NCBI RefSeq assembly: GCF_000224335.1
Contig: NZ_AFXZ01000025.1
Location: 62,001-126,000, forward strand
Direction: 5' to 3'
Length of the DNA stretch: 64,000 nt
Source of the DNA: Bizionia argentinensis JUB59
Lineage (GTDB): Bacteria; Bacteroidota; Bacteroidia; Flavobacteriales; Flavobacteriaceae
Below, one piece after another: positions 55,517 through 64,000 of the stretch. A program made the position numbers and the translations under genes. The stretch's first letter is position 1, and the number at the start of each line of letters is the position of its first letter. The notes beneath the pieces are model-generated. The model saw nothing but the letters and a program-made list of their open reading frames with translations, was not told the origin of the DNA and did no database searches.

Positions 55517-55849
55517 ATGAAAAAATTATTATTAAGTACAGCTTTATTATTGGCTTTAACTGTAACGTTCACATCTTGTAGAGATGAAAACAAAGCTGAC
55601 TCTGTAGAAGAAGCTATGGATAACGCCGGCGATTCTATGGAAGATGCTGCTGATGACGTTGAAGATGCAATGGACAACGCTGCTGATGATGCTGAAGGTG
55701 CAATGGAAAAAGCTGGAAAAGCTGTAGACAAAGCTGCTAAAGATACTGGAGACGCTGTTGATAACGCTGTTGACGAAACTGGAAAAGCTATTGACAATGC
55801 TGCTGATGCAACAAAAGATAAAGTTAACGACTTAACTGACGACAACTAA
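55517..55849 (+). CDS. lipoprotein made of 11-residue repeats, LEA-like
   Basis: A 110-residue protein with signal peptide and lipobox TFTSC21. From residue 33 to 109 it is seven consecutive 11-residue repeats, for example AMDNAGDSMED, AADDVEDAMDN, AADDAEGAMEK and TGKAIDNAADA. This Ala/Asp/Glu/Lys-rich period resembles group 3 LEA proteins, which protect cells from drying and cold. It should form an amphipathic helix attached to a membrane. It has its own terminator; the open frame on the opposite strand is a by-product of the repeats. Confidence 0.8.
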   Translation: MKKLLLSTALLLALTVTFTSCRDENKADSVEEAMDNAGDSMEDAADDVEDAMDNAADDAEGAMEKAGKAVDKAAKDTGDAVDNAVDETGKAIDNAADATKDKVNDLTDDN

Positions 55850-55873
55850 TTAGATTTTATAAATCTGAATATT

Positions 55874-55898
55874 AAAAGTGCTCCAAATGGAGCACTTT
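55874..55898. terminator. terminator between the LEA-like and beta-CASP genes
   Basis: AAAAGTGCTCC and GGAGCACTTTT form a perfect 11-bp stem around AAAT/A with a T-run on the plus strand. It lies 24 bases after the lipoprotein stop and 7 bases before the beta-CASP gene end. Confidence 0.85.
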
Positions 55899-55904
55899 TT
55901 TTAT

Positions 55905-57290
55905 TTACACATTAAATATTTCAACATCATCCAATTTGGGCATAGAGACCTGCCATTTCAATTCTGTTTGGATTTTAACCCGAAATGCATCCATGGCTGC
56001 AGGTTCTCCATGAATTAAAAATACTTTTTCTGGAATATTCTTTATCGCGCCCATCCAATGCAATAAATCCTTTTGATCTGCATGAGCAGACAAACTTTGC
56101 AAATGCATAACTTTGGCATTCACGGGGTAATATTTTCCGAAAAATTTAATTTCGTGAGCGCCGTCTAATAATTGCCTGCCACGAGTTCCTTCGGCTTGAT
56201 AGCCCACTAATAAAACAGTTGTGTTTTTCTCATCTATAAGTTGTTGTAAATAAGTTAAAACACGACCACCAGTTACCATGCCGCTACCTGCAATAACTAT
56301 TTTTGCTCGTTTATCGTCTATAGCCTTCCACGTGTCCTTATAGGATTCTGTAATAGTAACATGATTGCACATCGCATCATATTCCGATGCTGTTAGCTTA
56401 TGCCAATCCGGAAATTGCCTAAAAACTTCTAATACATTTTGTCCCATTGGGCTATCTACAATAATAGGAATATTCGGGATTCTATTTTCCTTGTAAAGCT
56501 TCCAAAGCACATACATTAAAGTTTGTAGTCGCTCCACGGCAAAACTTGGAATAATAAGATTCCCCCTATTATGAATGGTTTCTTTAACCAAATCGGTAAG
56601 AATTGTTTCAACATCTTCTTCGGGATGTAGCCTATTCCCATACGTACTTTCAATAAATAAAAAATCAGCCCATTCTGGTCTCTTTGGTGCTACCAACAAA
56701 TAATCATCTCGGCGACCAATATCACCTGAAAACACGAAGCGTTTTTCAAAAACATCTAATTCAATAAATGTAGCACCGAGAATATGACCATTGTATTGAA
56801 AACGGTATTTGAAAAATTCTGAAAGCGTATGCCACTTTTCAGGCTCCTGACTTTGAAATAATCGAATCGTCTGTTCCGCATCTCTAATTGTATAAAAAGG
56901 CAAGGCCGGATCATGTTTGGTGAATTTTTCTTTATTCGCTTTTTCTGCACTTTCCTCATGTATTTTAGCGCTGTCCTTTAAAATTATTTCCGCAATAGCA
57001 AGCGTTGGTGCTGTCCCTATTATTTTTCCAGAAAAGCCTTGTTTTACTAAACGCGGTAAATAACCAACATGATCCAAATGCCCATGTGTTAGTAAAACCA
57101 CGTCAATGGCGGGAACATCGATAGATAAATCGCGCCAGTTTAATTCGCGTAATTCCTTTAAACCTTGAAACATACCGCAATCTATTAAAACATTTAAGCC
57201 ATATGTTTCCAATAAATATTTTGACCCCGTAACGACTTGAGAAGCTCCCAAAAACGTTACTTTAACCTGATTTTCTGTGTTATTAATCAT
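55905..57290 (-). CDS. beta-CASP metallo-beta-lactamase-fold hydrolase
   Basis: About 461 residues. The MBL motif THGHLDHVG is near residue 70, with further metal ligands in SFAVERL and HADQ segments. The beta-CASP domain and the C-terminal RNA-specificity (RMMBL) domain (SAHADQKDLL, VFLIHGEP) mark it as a likely ribonuclease of the RNase J/CPSF-73-like group. A GTG at 57293 is another possible start. It overlaps the ATP-cone gene and is the last gene of the Usp operon. Confidence 0.9.
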   Translation of the reverse strand: MINNTENQVKVTFLGASQVVTGSKYLLETYGLNVLIDCGMFQGLKELRELNWRDLSIDVPAIDVVLLTHGHLDHVGYLPRLVKQGFSGKIIGTAPTLAIAEIILKDSAKIHEESAEKANKEKFTKHDPALPFYTIRDAEQTIRLFQSQEPEKWHTLSEFFKYRFQYNGHILGATFIELDVFEKRFVFSGDIGRRDDYLLVAPKRPEWADFLFIESTYGNRLHPEEDVETILTDLVKETIHNRGNLIIPSFAVERLQTLMYVLWKLYKENRIPNIPIIVDSPMGQNVLEVFRQFPDWHKLTASEYDAMCNHVTITESYKDTWKAIDDKRAKIVIAGSGMVTGGRVLTYLQQLIDEKNTTVLLVGYQAEGTRGRQLLDGAHEIKFFGKYYPVNAKVMHLQSLSAHADQKDLLHWMGAIKNIPEKVFLIHGEPAAMDAFRVKIQTELKWQVSMPKLDDVEIFNV

Positions 57291-58134
57291 CACAAAGTTG
57301 TTTAATTTCGTTTAAAATTTTTGTTTTTCTCACTTCAGAAATACCTAAATGATCTAAAAAAAAAGCATCGTCAATCAAATCACGACACAAAATGACGTCT
57401 CGAGATAATAAAAATTGTTTTTCACGATTAGTTAATAAGGTTGAAACGGTTATTGGATACAAACCCAGTCTGTCTATTCGATCTTTAAGTCCATCATTTT
57501 TAGGGTAATCCCAACTCAATAAATACAATCCAATACACTTACCATATTTAAGGGCGTCTTTAGTGAAACGCGTATTAGTAACCACCCAACCGGCTGTTAA
57601 TGGCGTTTTATATGATTTAGAGTCCCAATGTTTTTTAACATCTTTAAATCTGGAAGCAATGTAAAGCGGGACTTTCACGTTACAGTTTCTCCCTTCCTCA
57701 CTATGAAATTTGCATTCGGCAATAAGTGTTTCCCCATCTTTATGCGCCACCACATCAATTTCATGGGACACACAATGGCCTACTAAAACTTCACCAACTT
57801 GGGTTTCATAACCAGAATATTTTAAAAGTGCCGCAATAAAATGTTCAAAAGGAAAACCTGTTGGGCCCAGTTCATAAATTGCTTTTTTCAATTTGTATTT
57901 AGAAGCGTAACAATTCTTCTCCTTTTTTAATAACGCATAAGCTCTGTTATAAATTTCTGTTGTGGAAATGCCCTGGTACAATTCATCACGAACAGTGTCT
58001 AGAATTCGGTTGACAACATCTTTTTCAGCCCCAGACCGATTTAAAGATGCGCGCAACTTTTCCAAAGAAAACTTAACGCGATCTCCAGAGCTTTTAACAA
58101 TATCAATATCTGATTCTATAGAAACCTTTTGCAT
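57283..58134 (-). CDS. ATP-cone plus Mrr-type endonuclease domain protein
   Basis: A 283-residue protein. Residues 8-95 are an ATP-cone (VKFSLEKLRASLNRSG), a nucleotide-sensing fold best known from ribonucleotide reductase regulators. Residues about 98-215 form a PD-(D/E)xK nuclease-like domain with E125-I-D127 and E140-C-K142. A short helical tail follows. An ATP-regulated nuclease is inferred. It overlaps the beta-CASP gene by 8 bases and lies 38 bases after the Usp gene, so these are co-transcribed. No methyltransferase is nearby, so it is unlikely to be a classical restriction enzyme. Confidence 0.8.
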   Translation of the reverse strand: MQKVSIESDIDIVKSSGDRVKFSLEKLRASLNRSGAEKDVVNRILDTVRDELYQGISTTEIYNRAYALLKKEKNCYASKYKLKKAIYELGPTGFPFEHFIAALLKYSGYETQVGEVLVGHCVSHEIDVVAHKDGETLIAECKFHSEEGRNCNVKVPLYIASRFKDVKKHWDSKSYKTPLTAGWVVTNTRFTKDALKYGKCIGLYLLSWDYPKNDGLKDRIDRLGLYPITVSTLLTNREKQFLLSRDVILCRDLIDDAFFLDHLGISEVRKTKILNEIKQLCDD

Positions 58135-58172
58135 GATAAATTATGGTTAAATTTTTATAAACTAGTTTCAGT

Positions 58173-59009
58173 TTATGATGGAATTACCAAAAAGGGTATG
58201 TGGATATGAAATCCGATATTATCGACACGGGATTTAAAAAACAGGTTTTCAAAAAAGGAATGCTTGTTATTTATCATAACTAACATATCTACTGGCTTTT
58301 CACTCATAAAATCGTTTATAGCCGTCGACACACTTTCATTTCCAACATCGTGAAAGTCATGACTAATGTTGTTTAAATAGCTTTTCAACTTTAAGCGATT
58401 AACCTGTTGTTTCTTCGATAATTTATCACCAGAACCAACATGAAATACATGAACTTGTGAATTGTACTTTTTAGCCATTTCCGTTAATGAAGCTACGTTT
58501 TGATCTTGATACTCTACTTCAAAATCAGTAGGGAATAATATATCTTGAAGTGTTTTATATTCAGCATTTTTCGGAATTACTAAAACGGGACAAGTAGCAT
58601 CTTTAAATACATGCACCGTATTGGATCCGAAAAGAACTTCTTTAGATCCTGTAGCACCTTTGGTTCCCATAACTACGTAATCAATATGTTTCTTTTTCAC
58701 AACATCTTTAACCTCTTGCGTTATCGTATCGGATCCAGAAATGGTTTCAAAAGAATGATGAGAATTATTAAACGACGTTTCAATTCTATTATGAAAGCTA
58801 CTCAATCTTTCTTGAGATGCGGTCTTTGCAGATTTCTCTACTTTAATTTGCGCAGGACTAATTTGCATATGATCCATATTATCTACTATTGATGCATACG
58901 AGTGAAGTAAATAAAAACGGCACTTCTCTTCTGAAAATAGTTTTAAAGCATGACTTATGGCATGAAACGAATTGTCAGAGAAATCTGTGGGTAATAAAAT
59001 ATTTTTCAT
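58173..59009 (-). CDS. universal stress protein, two UspA domains
   Basis: A 278-residue tandem UspA protein. The N-terminal domain has the ATP-binding G-x2-G-x9-G(S/T) motif (MGTKGATGSKEVLFGSNT). The C-terminal domain lacks it. The protein shares most motif segments with the next Usp upstream (ILLPTDFSDNS, FENLFFKSR), so the pair arose by tandem duplication. UspA proteins respond to starvation, oxygen limitation and stress. Confidence 0.92.
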   Translation of the reverse strand: MKNILLPTDFSDNSFHAISHALKLFSEEKCRFYLLHSYASIVDNMDHMQISPAQIKVEKSAKTASQERLSSFHNRIETSFNNSHHSFETISGSDTITQEVKDVVKKKHIDYVVMGTKGATGSKEVLFGSNTVHVFKDATCPVLVIPKNAEYKTLQDILFPTDFEVEYQDQNVASLTEMAKKYNSQVHVFHVGSGDKLSKKQQVNRLKLKSYLNNISHDFHDVGNESVSTAINDFMSEKPVDMLVMINNKHSFFENLFFKSRVDNIGFHIHIPFLVIPS

Positions 59010-59175
59010 CGGAATTATTTTTAAATAGATTAATTATTAGAGCCTTAAATTTCACAAAACAAAAAAAGGTATACTAATTTTAAGGTCTTTTTCTTTAGGA
59101 TTGACTGCCTAGTCAGGGCTTTTATATAATATTATTTGGGATTCACCATAAGCTACTTTTAACTTTTAAGTTGTC

Positions 59176-60018
59176 TTATTTATAGGAAGGTATTACTAAA
59201 AATGGAATACCAATATGAAATCCTATTTGATTGATTCGCGATTTAAAAAATAGGTTTTCAAAAAAGGAGTGTTTGTTATTTATCATAACCAACATATCTA
59301 CTGGAAATTGTTTTTGAAAGTCAGCAATAGCTGGCGATACGCCTTCATTTCGCAAATCGTGAAAATCATGATTAATATTCTTTAAATACCCTTTCAACTT
59401 TAAACGATTTGTTTTTTGTTTCTCGGTTAATTCATCTCCAAAGGAGACATGTAAAACATGCACACGAGCATTATTTTGCTCCACTATATTTAGAAATGGT
59501 TTTAGGTTTTTATCCTGGTAATCAATACCATAGTCTGTTGGAAATAACACATATTCCGGTTTAGAGAACACCACATCTTTAGGAATTGCTAATACTGGAC
59601 AGGTTGCATTTTTAAAGACGTGCACCGTATTAGAACCAAAAAGCACTTCTTTGGCGCCAGTAGCTCCTTGCGTTCCCATAACCACATAATCGATATTTTT
59701 TTTGCCCACCACATTCTTAATTTCTTGAGTAAGTGTATTGAAGGACGATATCGTTTCTATACTGTGTTTCGGGTTATTGAATTTAGATTTCAGTTTATTA
59801 ACAAGATCCCCAAGACGTTCTATAGACGCTAATCTTACGGTTTCCATTAAATCGAATTGTGCCGTTCTGGTTTGCATATAATCCATGTTATAAATTACAG
59901 GTGTATACGTGTTTAGCAAATAAAATGTACAATCCATATTGCCAAATAATTGGATAGCATGATGTATAGCATGCATTGAATTATCAGAGAAATCAGTTGG
60001 TAATAATATATTTTTCAT
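59176..60018 (-). CDS. universal stress protein, two UspA domains
   Basis: A 280-residue paralogue of the downstream Usp gene. The ATP-binding motif is MGTQGATGAKEVLFGSNT in the first domain; the second domain is degenerate. Identical stretches such as VDMLVMINNKHSFFENLFF near the C-terminus show close relationship to the downstream gene. The 166-base gap to that gene contains a short palindrome (TGACT-N4-AGTCA, 59102-59115). Confidence 0.92.
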   Translation of the reverse strand: MKNILLPTDFSDNSMHAIHHAIQLFGNMDCTFYLLNTYTPVIYNMDYMQTRTAQFDLMETVRLASIERLGDLVNKLKSKFNNPKHSIETISSFNTLTQEIKNVVGKKNIDYVVMGTQGATGAKEVLFGSNTVHVFKNATCPVLAIPKDVVFSKPEYVLFPTDYGIDYQDKNLKPFLNIVEQNNARVHVLHVSFGDELTEKQKTNRLKLKGYLKNINHDFHDLRNEGVSPAIADFQKQFPVDMLVMINNKHSFFENLFFKSRINQIGFHIGIPFLVIPSYK

Positions 60019-60049
60019 GATGTTAATTTTAAAAGATTAAACGGAACTA

Positions 60050-60892
60050 TTAACGTCTTAAGTTTTGCATAACTAAAAACGGAATATTTACTTGAAGCGT
60101 CATTTTATCGACTGCAGACTGCATGAGCATGACTTCAAAAAACGACTGCCTTGTATTGACCATAACGAGCATATCTGTTTCATGTTTTTCTATATATTGA
60201 TGTATGGCCGAAACAATATCATGATGACTTTCTGTAATAAGGTTAATGTCATTTTTGCTAACAACGCCTTTAACAAAAGCTAAATTATCTTCTTGTCGTA
60301 AGGATAAATTACTGCTTTTTGAAACATATAATAAGTCTATTTCTGCACGATAAGGCGCCGCTATTTCACACAACAATTTAAGCTCACGGCGTTTGTAAGG
60401 AATCATTAAATTGGTAGGAAACAGTATATGTTTTGGTTGCGTATAAACGTAATTTTCTGGAACCGCCAGCACAGGACATTGCACATATTTTAAAACTTGA
60501 AGTGTATGGCTTCCAAACAGCACCTTGGGATCGTTAGTTTCGCCACGCGTTCCCATAACAATTAAATCAATATTATGCGCTTCAACTTGCTTATCTGTTT
60601 CATCTACCAACGAATTATTGGAGGCAATAGCATGATATTTATGTCGGGGATTTGGCGACAATGCATTTACATGCGCTAGCGTTTCCGCTAACTTTGCCTC
60701 AACATCTGCTTGAATAGATTTTTCAATCTCTTGTAAAGTCTCGCGTGTTAGTTCAGAATTTTCATAAATAGTATCTTCGTAGGTGTGCAAAAAATAAAAA
60801 ACACAACGTTCATACTTAAATAATTCCGAAGCATACTTAATGGCGTTTTTAGCATTCTCCGAAAAATCGGTTGGCATTAAAATTTGTCTCAT
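60050..60892 (-). CDS. universal stress protein, first gene of the stress operon
   Basis: A 280-residue tandem UspA protein, more diverged than the other two. The ATP-type motif reads MGTRGETNDPKVLFGSHT. The start MRQILMPTDFSENA and the C-terminal VNTRQSFFEVML resemble its neighbours. It is 31 bases from the next Usp gene and has a CRP/FNR-like palindrome 54 bases upstream of its start, making it the probable head of a five-gene unit. Confidence 0.92.
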   Translation of the reverse strand: MRQILMPTDFSENAKNAIKYASELFKYERCVFYFLHTYEDTIYENSELTRETLQEIEKSIQADVEAKLAETLAHVNALSPNPRHKYHAIASNNSLVDETDKQVEAHNIDLIVMGTRGETNDPKVLFGSHTLQVLKYVQCPVLAVPENYVYTQPKHILFPTNLMIPYKRRELKLLCEIAAPYRAEIDLLYVSKSSNLSLRQEDNLAFVKGVVSKNDINLITESHHDIVSAIHQYIEKHETDMLVMVNTRQSFFEVMLMQSAVDKMTLQVNIPFLVMQNLRR

Positions 60893-60945
60893 ATAATCAG
60901 ATTTTTAGCTATTCTAAAATTAAACAATCACATTTTCATTTACTA

Positions 60946-60957
60946 TGATATTTATCA
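60946..60957 (-). promoter_or_regulatory. CRP/FNR-like operator upstream of the Usp operon
   Basis: TGATATTTATCA is a TGAT-N4-ATCA palindrome (arms TGATA/TATCA perfect), the core of the FNR/CRP recognition sequence. It is centred about 60 bases before the Usp start at 60892. A short palindrome in AT-rich DNA can arise by chance; the kind of genes behind it supports it. Confidence 0.5.
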
Positions 60958-61156
60958 CATTAACAAAGTTTTATAAAATAGAACGGTTATTTATTTTATA
61001 AAAAAGGTAACTTTAATTTTCTATTTTTGAATATAAAGAATAACTGGCAAATATGTTACCACAAAAGAAAAAATTCTAGATAATTTCAACTTGATCTTAT
61101 TATATTTCCCACAGATTGACTTATATTAAAACCGCCTACTTAATGAAAATTACTAT

Positions 61157-62374
61157 ATGAAAAGTTATTCCATATTCACCATATTATTATTGTGTTTTGC
61201 CATATTCATGGTTGATTTTGCAGCTTTTTATTGGTTAAAATCTATTACCGATCTACTAAATTCAGATATATTAAAACATACCATACATATACTTTTCTGG
61301 TTTTTTACTGTCGGTTTAATAACCGCTATTATTATTCTGAAATTAAAGTTAGATTCTATTGCACCACGACGTAAACAAATTTTAATAAGCTCCATTTATG
61401 GACTCACCATTTCCTCATTTGTTCCGAAAATAATTTTCATTGTTGTGATAAGCATATTATATCTCACCAATTATGCTGTAACATCTAAAGAATCGCTTAT
61501 TATTATTCCTTTACTGGGTTTATTTGCTGGATTTTTACCCTTTTTTGTAATTGTATATGCTATTTTTAAATCGGTTTACAATTTTAAAGTTTATGAACAT
61601 AGCATCAAGTTCTCACATTTACCTAAAACTTTCGATGGCTTAAGAATTGTTCAGATTTCCGATTTACACTTAGGAAGTTTCAATCATCGTTTTCATATTA
61701 TGGATCGTGCATTTTCAAAAATAAACCAACTGAATCCCGATTTGATATTCTTTACTGGCGATTTAGTAAATAACTATGCTTCAGAATTACGCGGTTGGAA
61801 AAAATCTTTCCGACATCTTTCGGCTAAAAAAGGCATGTATGCTATTTTAGGAAATCATGATTATGGCGATTATAGCCTATGGAAATCTGAAGAGGCCAAG
61901 CGAAAAAACTTTAAGGGCATAACGAAATTTTTCGAAGACAATAATTTTAAATTACTTTTAAACGAATCTGAAGTAATTGAAATAGACAATCAGAAAATCA
62001 CTATTATTGGTGTTGAAAACTGGGGGAACCCACCTTTTAAACAGTATGGCGATTTAAAGAAAGCCATGAGCAAAATTCAAGACATTCCTTTTAAAATATT
62101 ACTTTCTCATGATCCGTCTCATTGGACAGAAGAAGTAATAAATAAAACGGATATTGCATTAACGCTTTCTGGACATACACACGGCATGCAAGCTGGCGTA
62201 AGTTTTGGGAAAAAAGAATGGAGCCCCATAAAATATAAGTATAAACATTGGGCGGGATTATATAAAGAAAACGAACAATACTTATATGTTAATCGCGGCT
62301 TGGGTTGGCTTGGATTTCCTGGAAGATTAGGAATGCGACCAGAAATAACCTGCATTACATTGCGTAAAGCTTAA
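61157..62374 (+). CDS. membrane-anchored metallophosphoesterase
   Basis: A 405-residue protein with about four N-terminal hydrophobic segments (about 1-150). The catalytic domain follows: ISDLHLGS (DxH), GDLVNN (GD), LGNHDYGDY (GNHD) and LSGHTHG (GHxH). It binds two metal ions and should hydrolyse phosphoesters at the outer or inner face of the membrane; related proteins of the YkuE/YaeI group act on lipids, but the substrate here is unknown. Confidence 0.92.
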   Translation: MKSYSIFTILLLCFAIFMVDFAAFYWLKSITDLLNSDILKHTIHILFWFFTVGLITAIIILKLKLDSIAPRRKQILISSIYGLTISSFVPKIIFIVVISILYLTNYAVTSKESLIIIPLLGLFAGFLPFFVIVYAIFKSVYNFKVYEHSIKFSHLPKTFDGLRIVQISDLHLGSFNHRFHIMDRAFSKINQLNPDLIFFTGDLVNNYASELRGWKKSFRHLSAKKGMYAILGNHDYGDYSLWKSEEAKRKNFKGITKFFEDNNFKLLLNESEVIEIDNQKITIIGVENWGNPPFKQYGDLKKAMSKIQDIPFKILLSHDPSHWTEEVINKTDIALTLSGHTHGMQAGVSFGKKEWSPIKYKYKHWAGLYKENEQYLYVNRGLGWLGFPGRLGMRPEITCITLRKA

Positions 62375-62410
62375 ATTTTAATATTAGATTATAACTAAAA
62401 ACAAGAATAC

Positions 62411-63298
62411 ATGTCTTTTATAGATTACTACAAGGTTTTAGGTATTGCCAAAAATGCAGACGAGAAGGCCATTAAAAAAGCATACCGAAAAATGGCACGA
62501 AAATATCACCCAGATTTAAATCCAGGTGACACAGAAGCAGAAAAAAAGTTTAAAGAAGTTAATGAAGCCAATGAGGTATTAAGCCATCCTGAAAATCGCA
62601 AGAAATACGATTCACATGGAAAAGACTGGCAACATGCCGATGCCTACAACCAAGCTAGACAGCAACAAGGTGGCGGCCGGAGTCAGCAGCAATATTCAGG
62701 CTCTAGTCAGTTTAATGGAGGTGATTTTTCCGATTTTTTTGAATCTATGTTTGGCGGCGCTTCTCGCGGATCCAGAAGTCAAGCCGGCTTTAGAGGCCAG
62801 GATTTTAATGCCGAATTACAATTGGATTTAAAAGATGTTTATATAAGTCATAAACGCACTTTAACTATTAATGGCAAGAATATACGCATTACTATTCCTG
62901 CTGGTATTGAAAACGGCCAAGTTATAAAAATATCAGGTCACGGCGGACCAGGAGCTAATAACGGCCCAAAAGGTGACCTTTTTATAACATTTACCATTAA
63001 TAATAACACCACATTTAAAAGAGACAAAGCTAATCTATACGCCACAGTCGATTTGGATTTATACACCGCACTTTTAGGTGGCGATATTACTGTAAACACT
63101 TTTGACGGTAAAGTAAAATTAAATGTTAAACCAGAAACCGAAAACGGAACGCGCGTAAAACTTAAAGGGAAAGGGTTTCCGGTTTATAAAAAAGCAGATA
63201 CGTTTGGCGATCTATTTATTACTTATGATATAAAAACACCGACCAATCTTACCGATAAAGAAAAAGAATTATTCACTGAATTATCAAAACTACGATAA
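62411..63298 (+). CDS. CbpA-type J-domain co-chaperone
   Basis: A 295-residue DnaJ homologue without a zinc finger. The J domain (1-70) has the HPD motif at 33-35. A Gly/Gln/Ser-rich linker (about 80-125) precedes the C-terminal substrate-binding region (about 130-290). CbpA stimulates DnaK and can bind DNA in other bacteria. A gene for a CbpM-like partner starts 3 bases after its stop, so the two are co-expressed. Confidence 0.93.
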   Translation: MSFIDYYKVLGIAKNADEKAIKKAYRKMARKYHPDLNPGDTEAEKKFKEVNEANEVLSHPENRKKYDSHGKDWQHADAYNQARQQQGGGRSQQQYSGSSQFNGGDFSDFFESMFGGASRGSRSQAGFRGQDFNAELQLDLKDVYISHKRTLTINGKNIRITIPAGIENGQVIKISGHGGPGANNGPKGDLFITFTINNNTTFKRDKANLYATVDLDLYTALLGGDITVNTFDGKVKLNVKPETENGTRVKLKGKGFPVYKKADTFGDLFITYDIKTPTNLTDKEKELFTELSKLR

Positions 63299-63300
63299 CC

Positions 63301-63600
63301 ATGGACACAAAAAACGTCATTACTATAACAGAATTCTGTCAGCATTATGATATTCCGGAATCGTTTATTATAACTTTAAGCGAATATGAATTAGTAGAAA
63401 TTTCAACCGAGAGCGAAACGCCGTGCATTTACGTAACCGAAATCAAATCCATTGAAAAACTGATACGTTTTCATTTTGAATTAGATATAAACATTGAAGG
63501 CATCGATGCTATTTCAAATTTATTAAATAAAGTAGAACGATTACAAGAAGATGTTAAGTCCTTGAACAATAAGTTACGGTTTTATAAGGAAGGTGATTGA
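63301..63600 (+). CDS. CbpM-like chaperone modulator
   Basis: A 99-residue protein. The N-terminus resembles the MerR-like helical CbpM fold (TITEFCQHYDIPESFIITLS) and the C-terminus is a short coiled coil (NKVERLQEDVKSLNNKLRFY). CbpM binds the J domain of CbpA and inhibits it. The position directly behind the CbpA gene is the main support. Confidence 0.85.
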   Translation: MDTKNVITITEFCQHYDIPESFIITLSEYELVEISTESETPCIYVTEIKSIEKLIRFHFELDINIEGIDAISNLLNKVERLQEDVKSLNNKLRFYKEGD

Positions 63601-63722
63601 AACACTTACTATGTTTAAATTCGCTTTCGTTAGTTTGCATGAAGAATTTAAAGAAAATACAAGTTTTTTTAATTATTCGAAAAGCATACCTTTTTGATGA
63701 AAAGCTTAAGCTGATTTATATT

Positions 63723-64000
63723 TTATTCCGACTTGAATTTTCTCTTTATAGCAGCTTCGACTCTAATTATTAGAACAATAACCACCAGAATAATTAATCC
63801 TGATCCAATAATAGTTGCAGTATTTTCACTTGGCTGATATATAAATCCAAGCAATCCAGTCATAGATAATAAAGCTCCAAGTTTCATCATTTCCTTTGAA
63901 GAATATTTCTGTGCAAAACCCCATGTTTCTTTAGTTTTCATTGAGTTTTTAGTCCTATAACCATAAAGACTATTTATTTTATCAGGAGGAAATATGAGCA
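63723..64000 (-). CDS. SdpI-family membrane protein, 5' part outside window
   Basis: The frame is open to the window edge and continues upstream. The segment INSLYGYRTKNSMKTKETWG matches the conserved SdpI-family signature (LYGYRTxxSMxxxETW). Two hydrophobic segments follow (about GALLSMTGLLGFIY and IIGSGLIILVVIVLII). SdpI in Bacillus gives immunity to a toxin; most homologues have unknown roles. The internal Met at 63941 is not the start. Confidence 0.8.
   Translation of the reverse strand, partial: LIFPPDKINSLYGYRTKNSMKTKETWGFAQKYSSKEMMKLGALLSMTGLLGFIYQPSENTATIIGSGLIILVVIVLIIRVEAAIKRKFKSE

Noticed and set aside
55510-55845. 111-codon Ser/Ala-rich frame opposite the LEA-like lipoprotein
   Set aside because: It is produced by the regular Ala/Asp codon repeats on the plus strand and has no signal or family of its own.
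57283-58134. classical restriction-modification system
   Set aside because: The nuclease domain is fused to an ATP-cone and there is no DNA methyltransferase or specificity gene nearby.

Overview
The window looks like a chromosomal segment of a marine-type member of the Flavobacteriaceae (Bacteroidetes). The reasons are low GC content, promoters of the TTG / TAnnTTTG type, no obvious Shine-Dalgarno sites, the gliding gene gldA, GLPGLI and DUF5686 outer-membrane proteins, an SdpI-family gene, and a MetX-aspartokinase-homoserine dehydrogenase fusion. Most of it is core metabolism. I see no CRISPR array, prophage, transposase or rRNA. There is one tRNA, tRNA-Tyr.

Region by region. 1-1.2 kb: an ECF sigma factor with an overlapping anti-sigma-like gene and an ECF-type promoter. 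1.2-4.5 kb: a polyprenyl diphosphate synthase, rlmN and queA. 4.5-11.9 kb: a long minus-strand aromatic amino acid operon (pheA, aminotransferase, tyrA, DAHP synthase/chorismate mutase, rsgA, dtd, a MazG-like gene, aroA). It is headed by a leader peptide rich in Tyr, Phe and Trp followed by an intrinsic terminator, which is a textbook attenuator. 12-16 kb: gldA, a head-GIN lipoprotein, a PagL-like deacylase and an aminotransferase. 16.2-23.5 kb: a methionine/threonine block. A SAM-I riboswitch precedes metY, osmC and the trifunctional MetX-AK-HSDH gene on the minus strand. A divergent SAM-II-like riboswitch with a long internal loop precedes metK on the plus strand. 23.5-26.4 kb: tRNA-Tyr, an M28 peptidase and a decayed outer-membrane barrel gene. 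26.4-34.7 kb: deoxynucleoside kinase, a membrane-bound and a soluble pyrophosphatase, a DUF5686 protein and pdhB. 34.8-38.8 kb: a very AT-rich accessory island with a small secreted Cys protein, a GLPGLI protein and a TonB-receptor-like barrel. 38.8-46.7 kb: etfBA, a bifunctional nuclease, a nucleoside transporter, a duplicated 256-bp repeat, thyA, a membrane-anchored DHFR and a ClC channel. 46.8-55.9 kb: a lipoprotein, a FAD dehydrogenase, fabD-lspA, galE with a DegT aminotransferase, kdtA and a lipoprotein made of 11-residue repeats. 55.9-60.9 kb: a stress-type operon of three UspA genes, an ATP-cone/Mrr-type nuclease and a beta-CASP metallo-hydrolase, behind a CRP/FNR-like site. 61-64 kb: a metallophosphoesterase, a CbpA/CbpM-like pair and a partial SdpI-family gene.

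How they work together. Two amino acid families appear to be controlled by RNA: aromatic acids by ribosome-mediated attenuation, and Met/Thr/SAM by two different SAM aptamers. thyA, the DHFR, the deoxynucleoside kinase and the nucleoside transporter cover thymidylate and nucleoside supply. The strongest candidates for something under-described are the aromatic leader, the paired SAM-I/SAM-II intergenic region, the GLPGLI/barrel/Cys-peptide island and the Usp/nuclease/beta-CASP operon.
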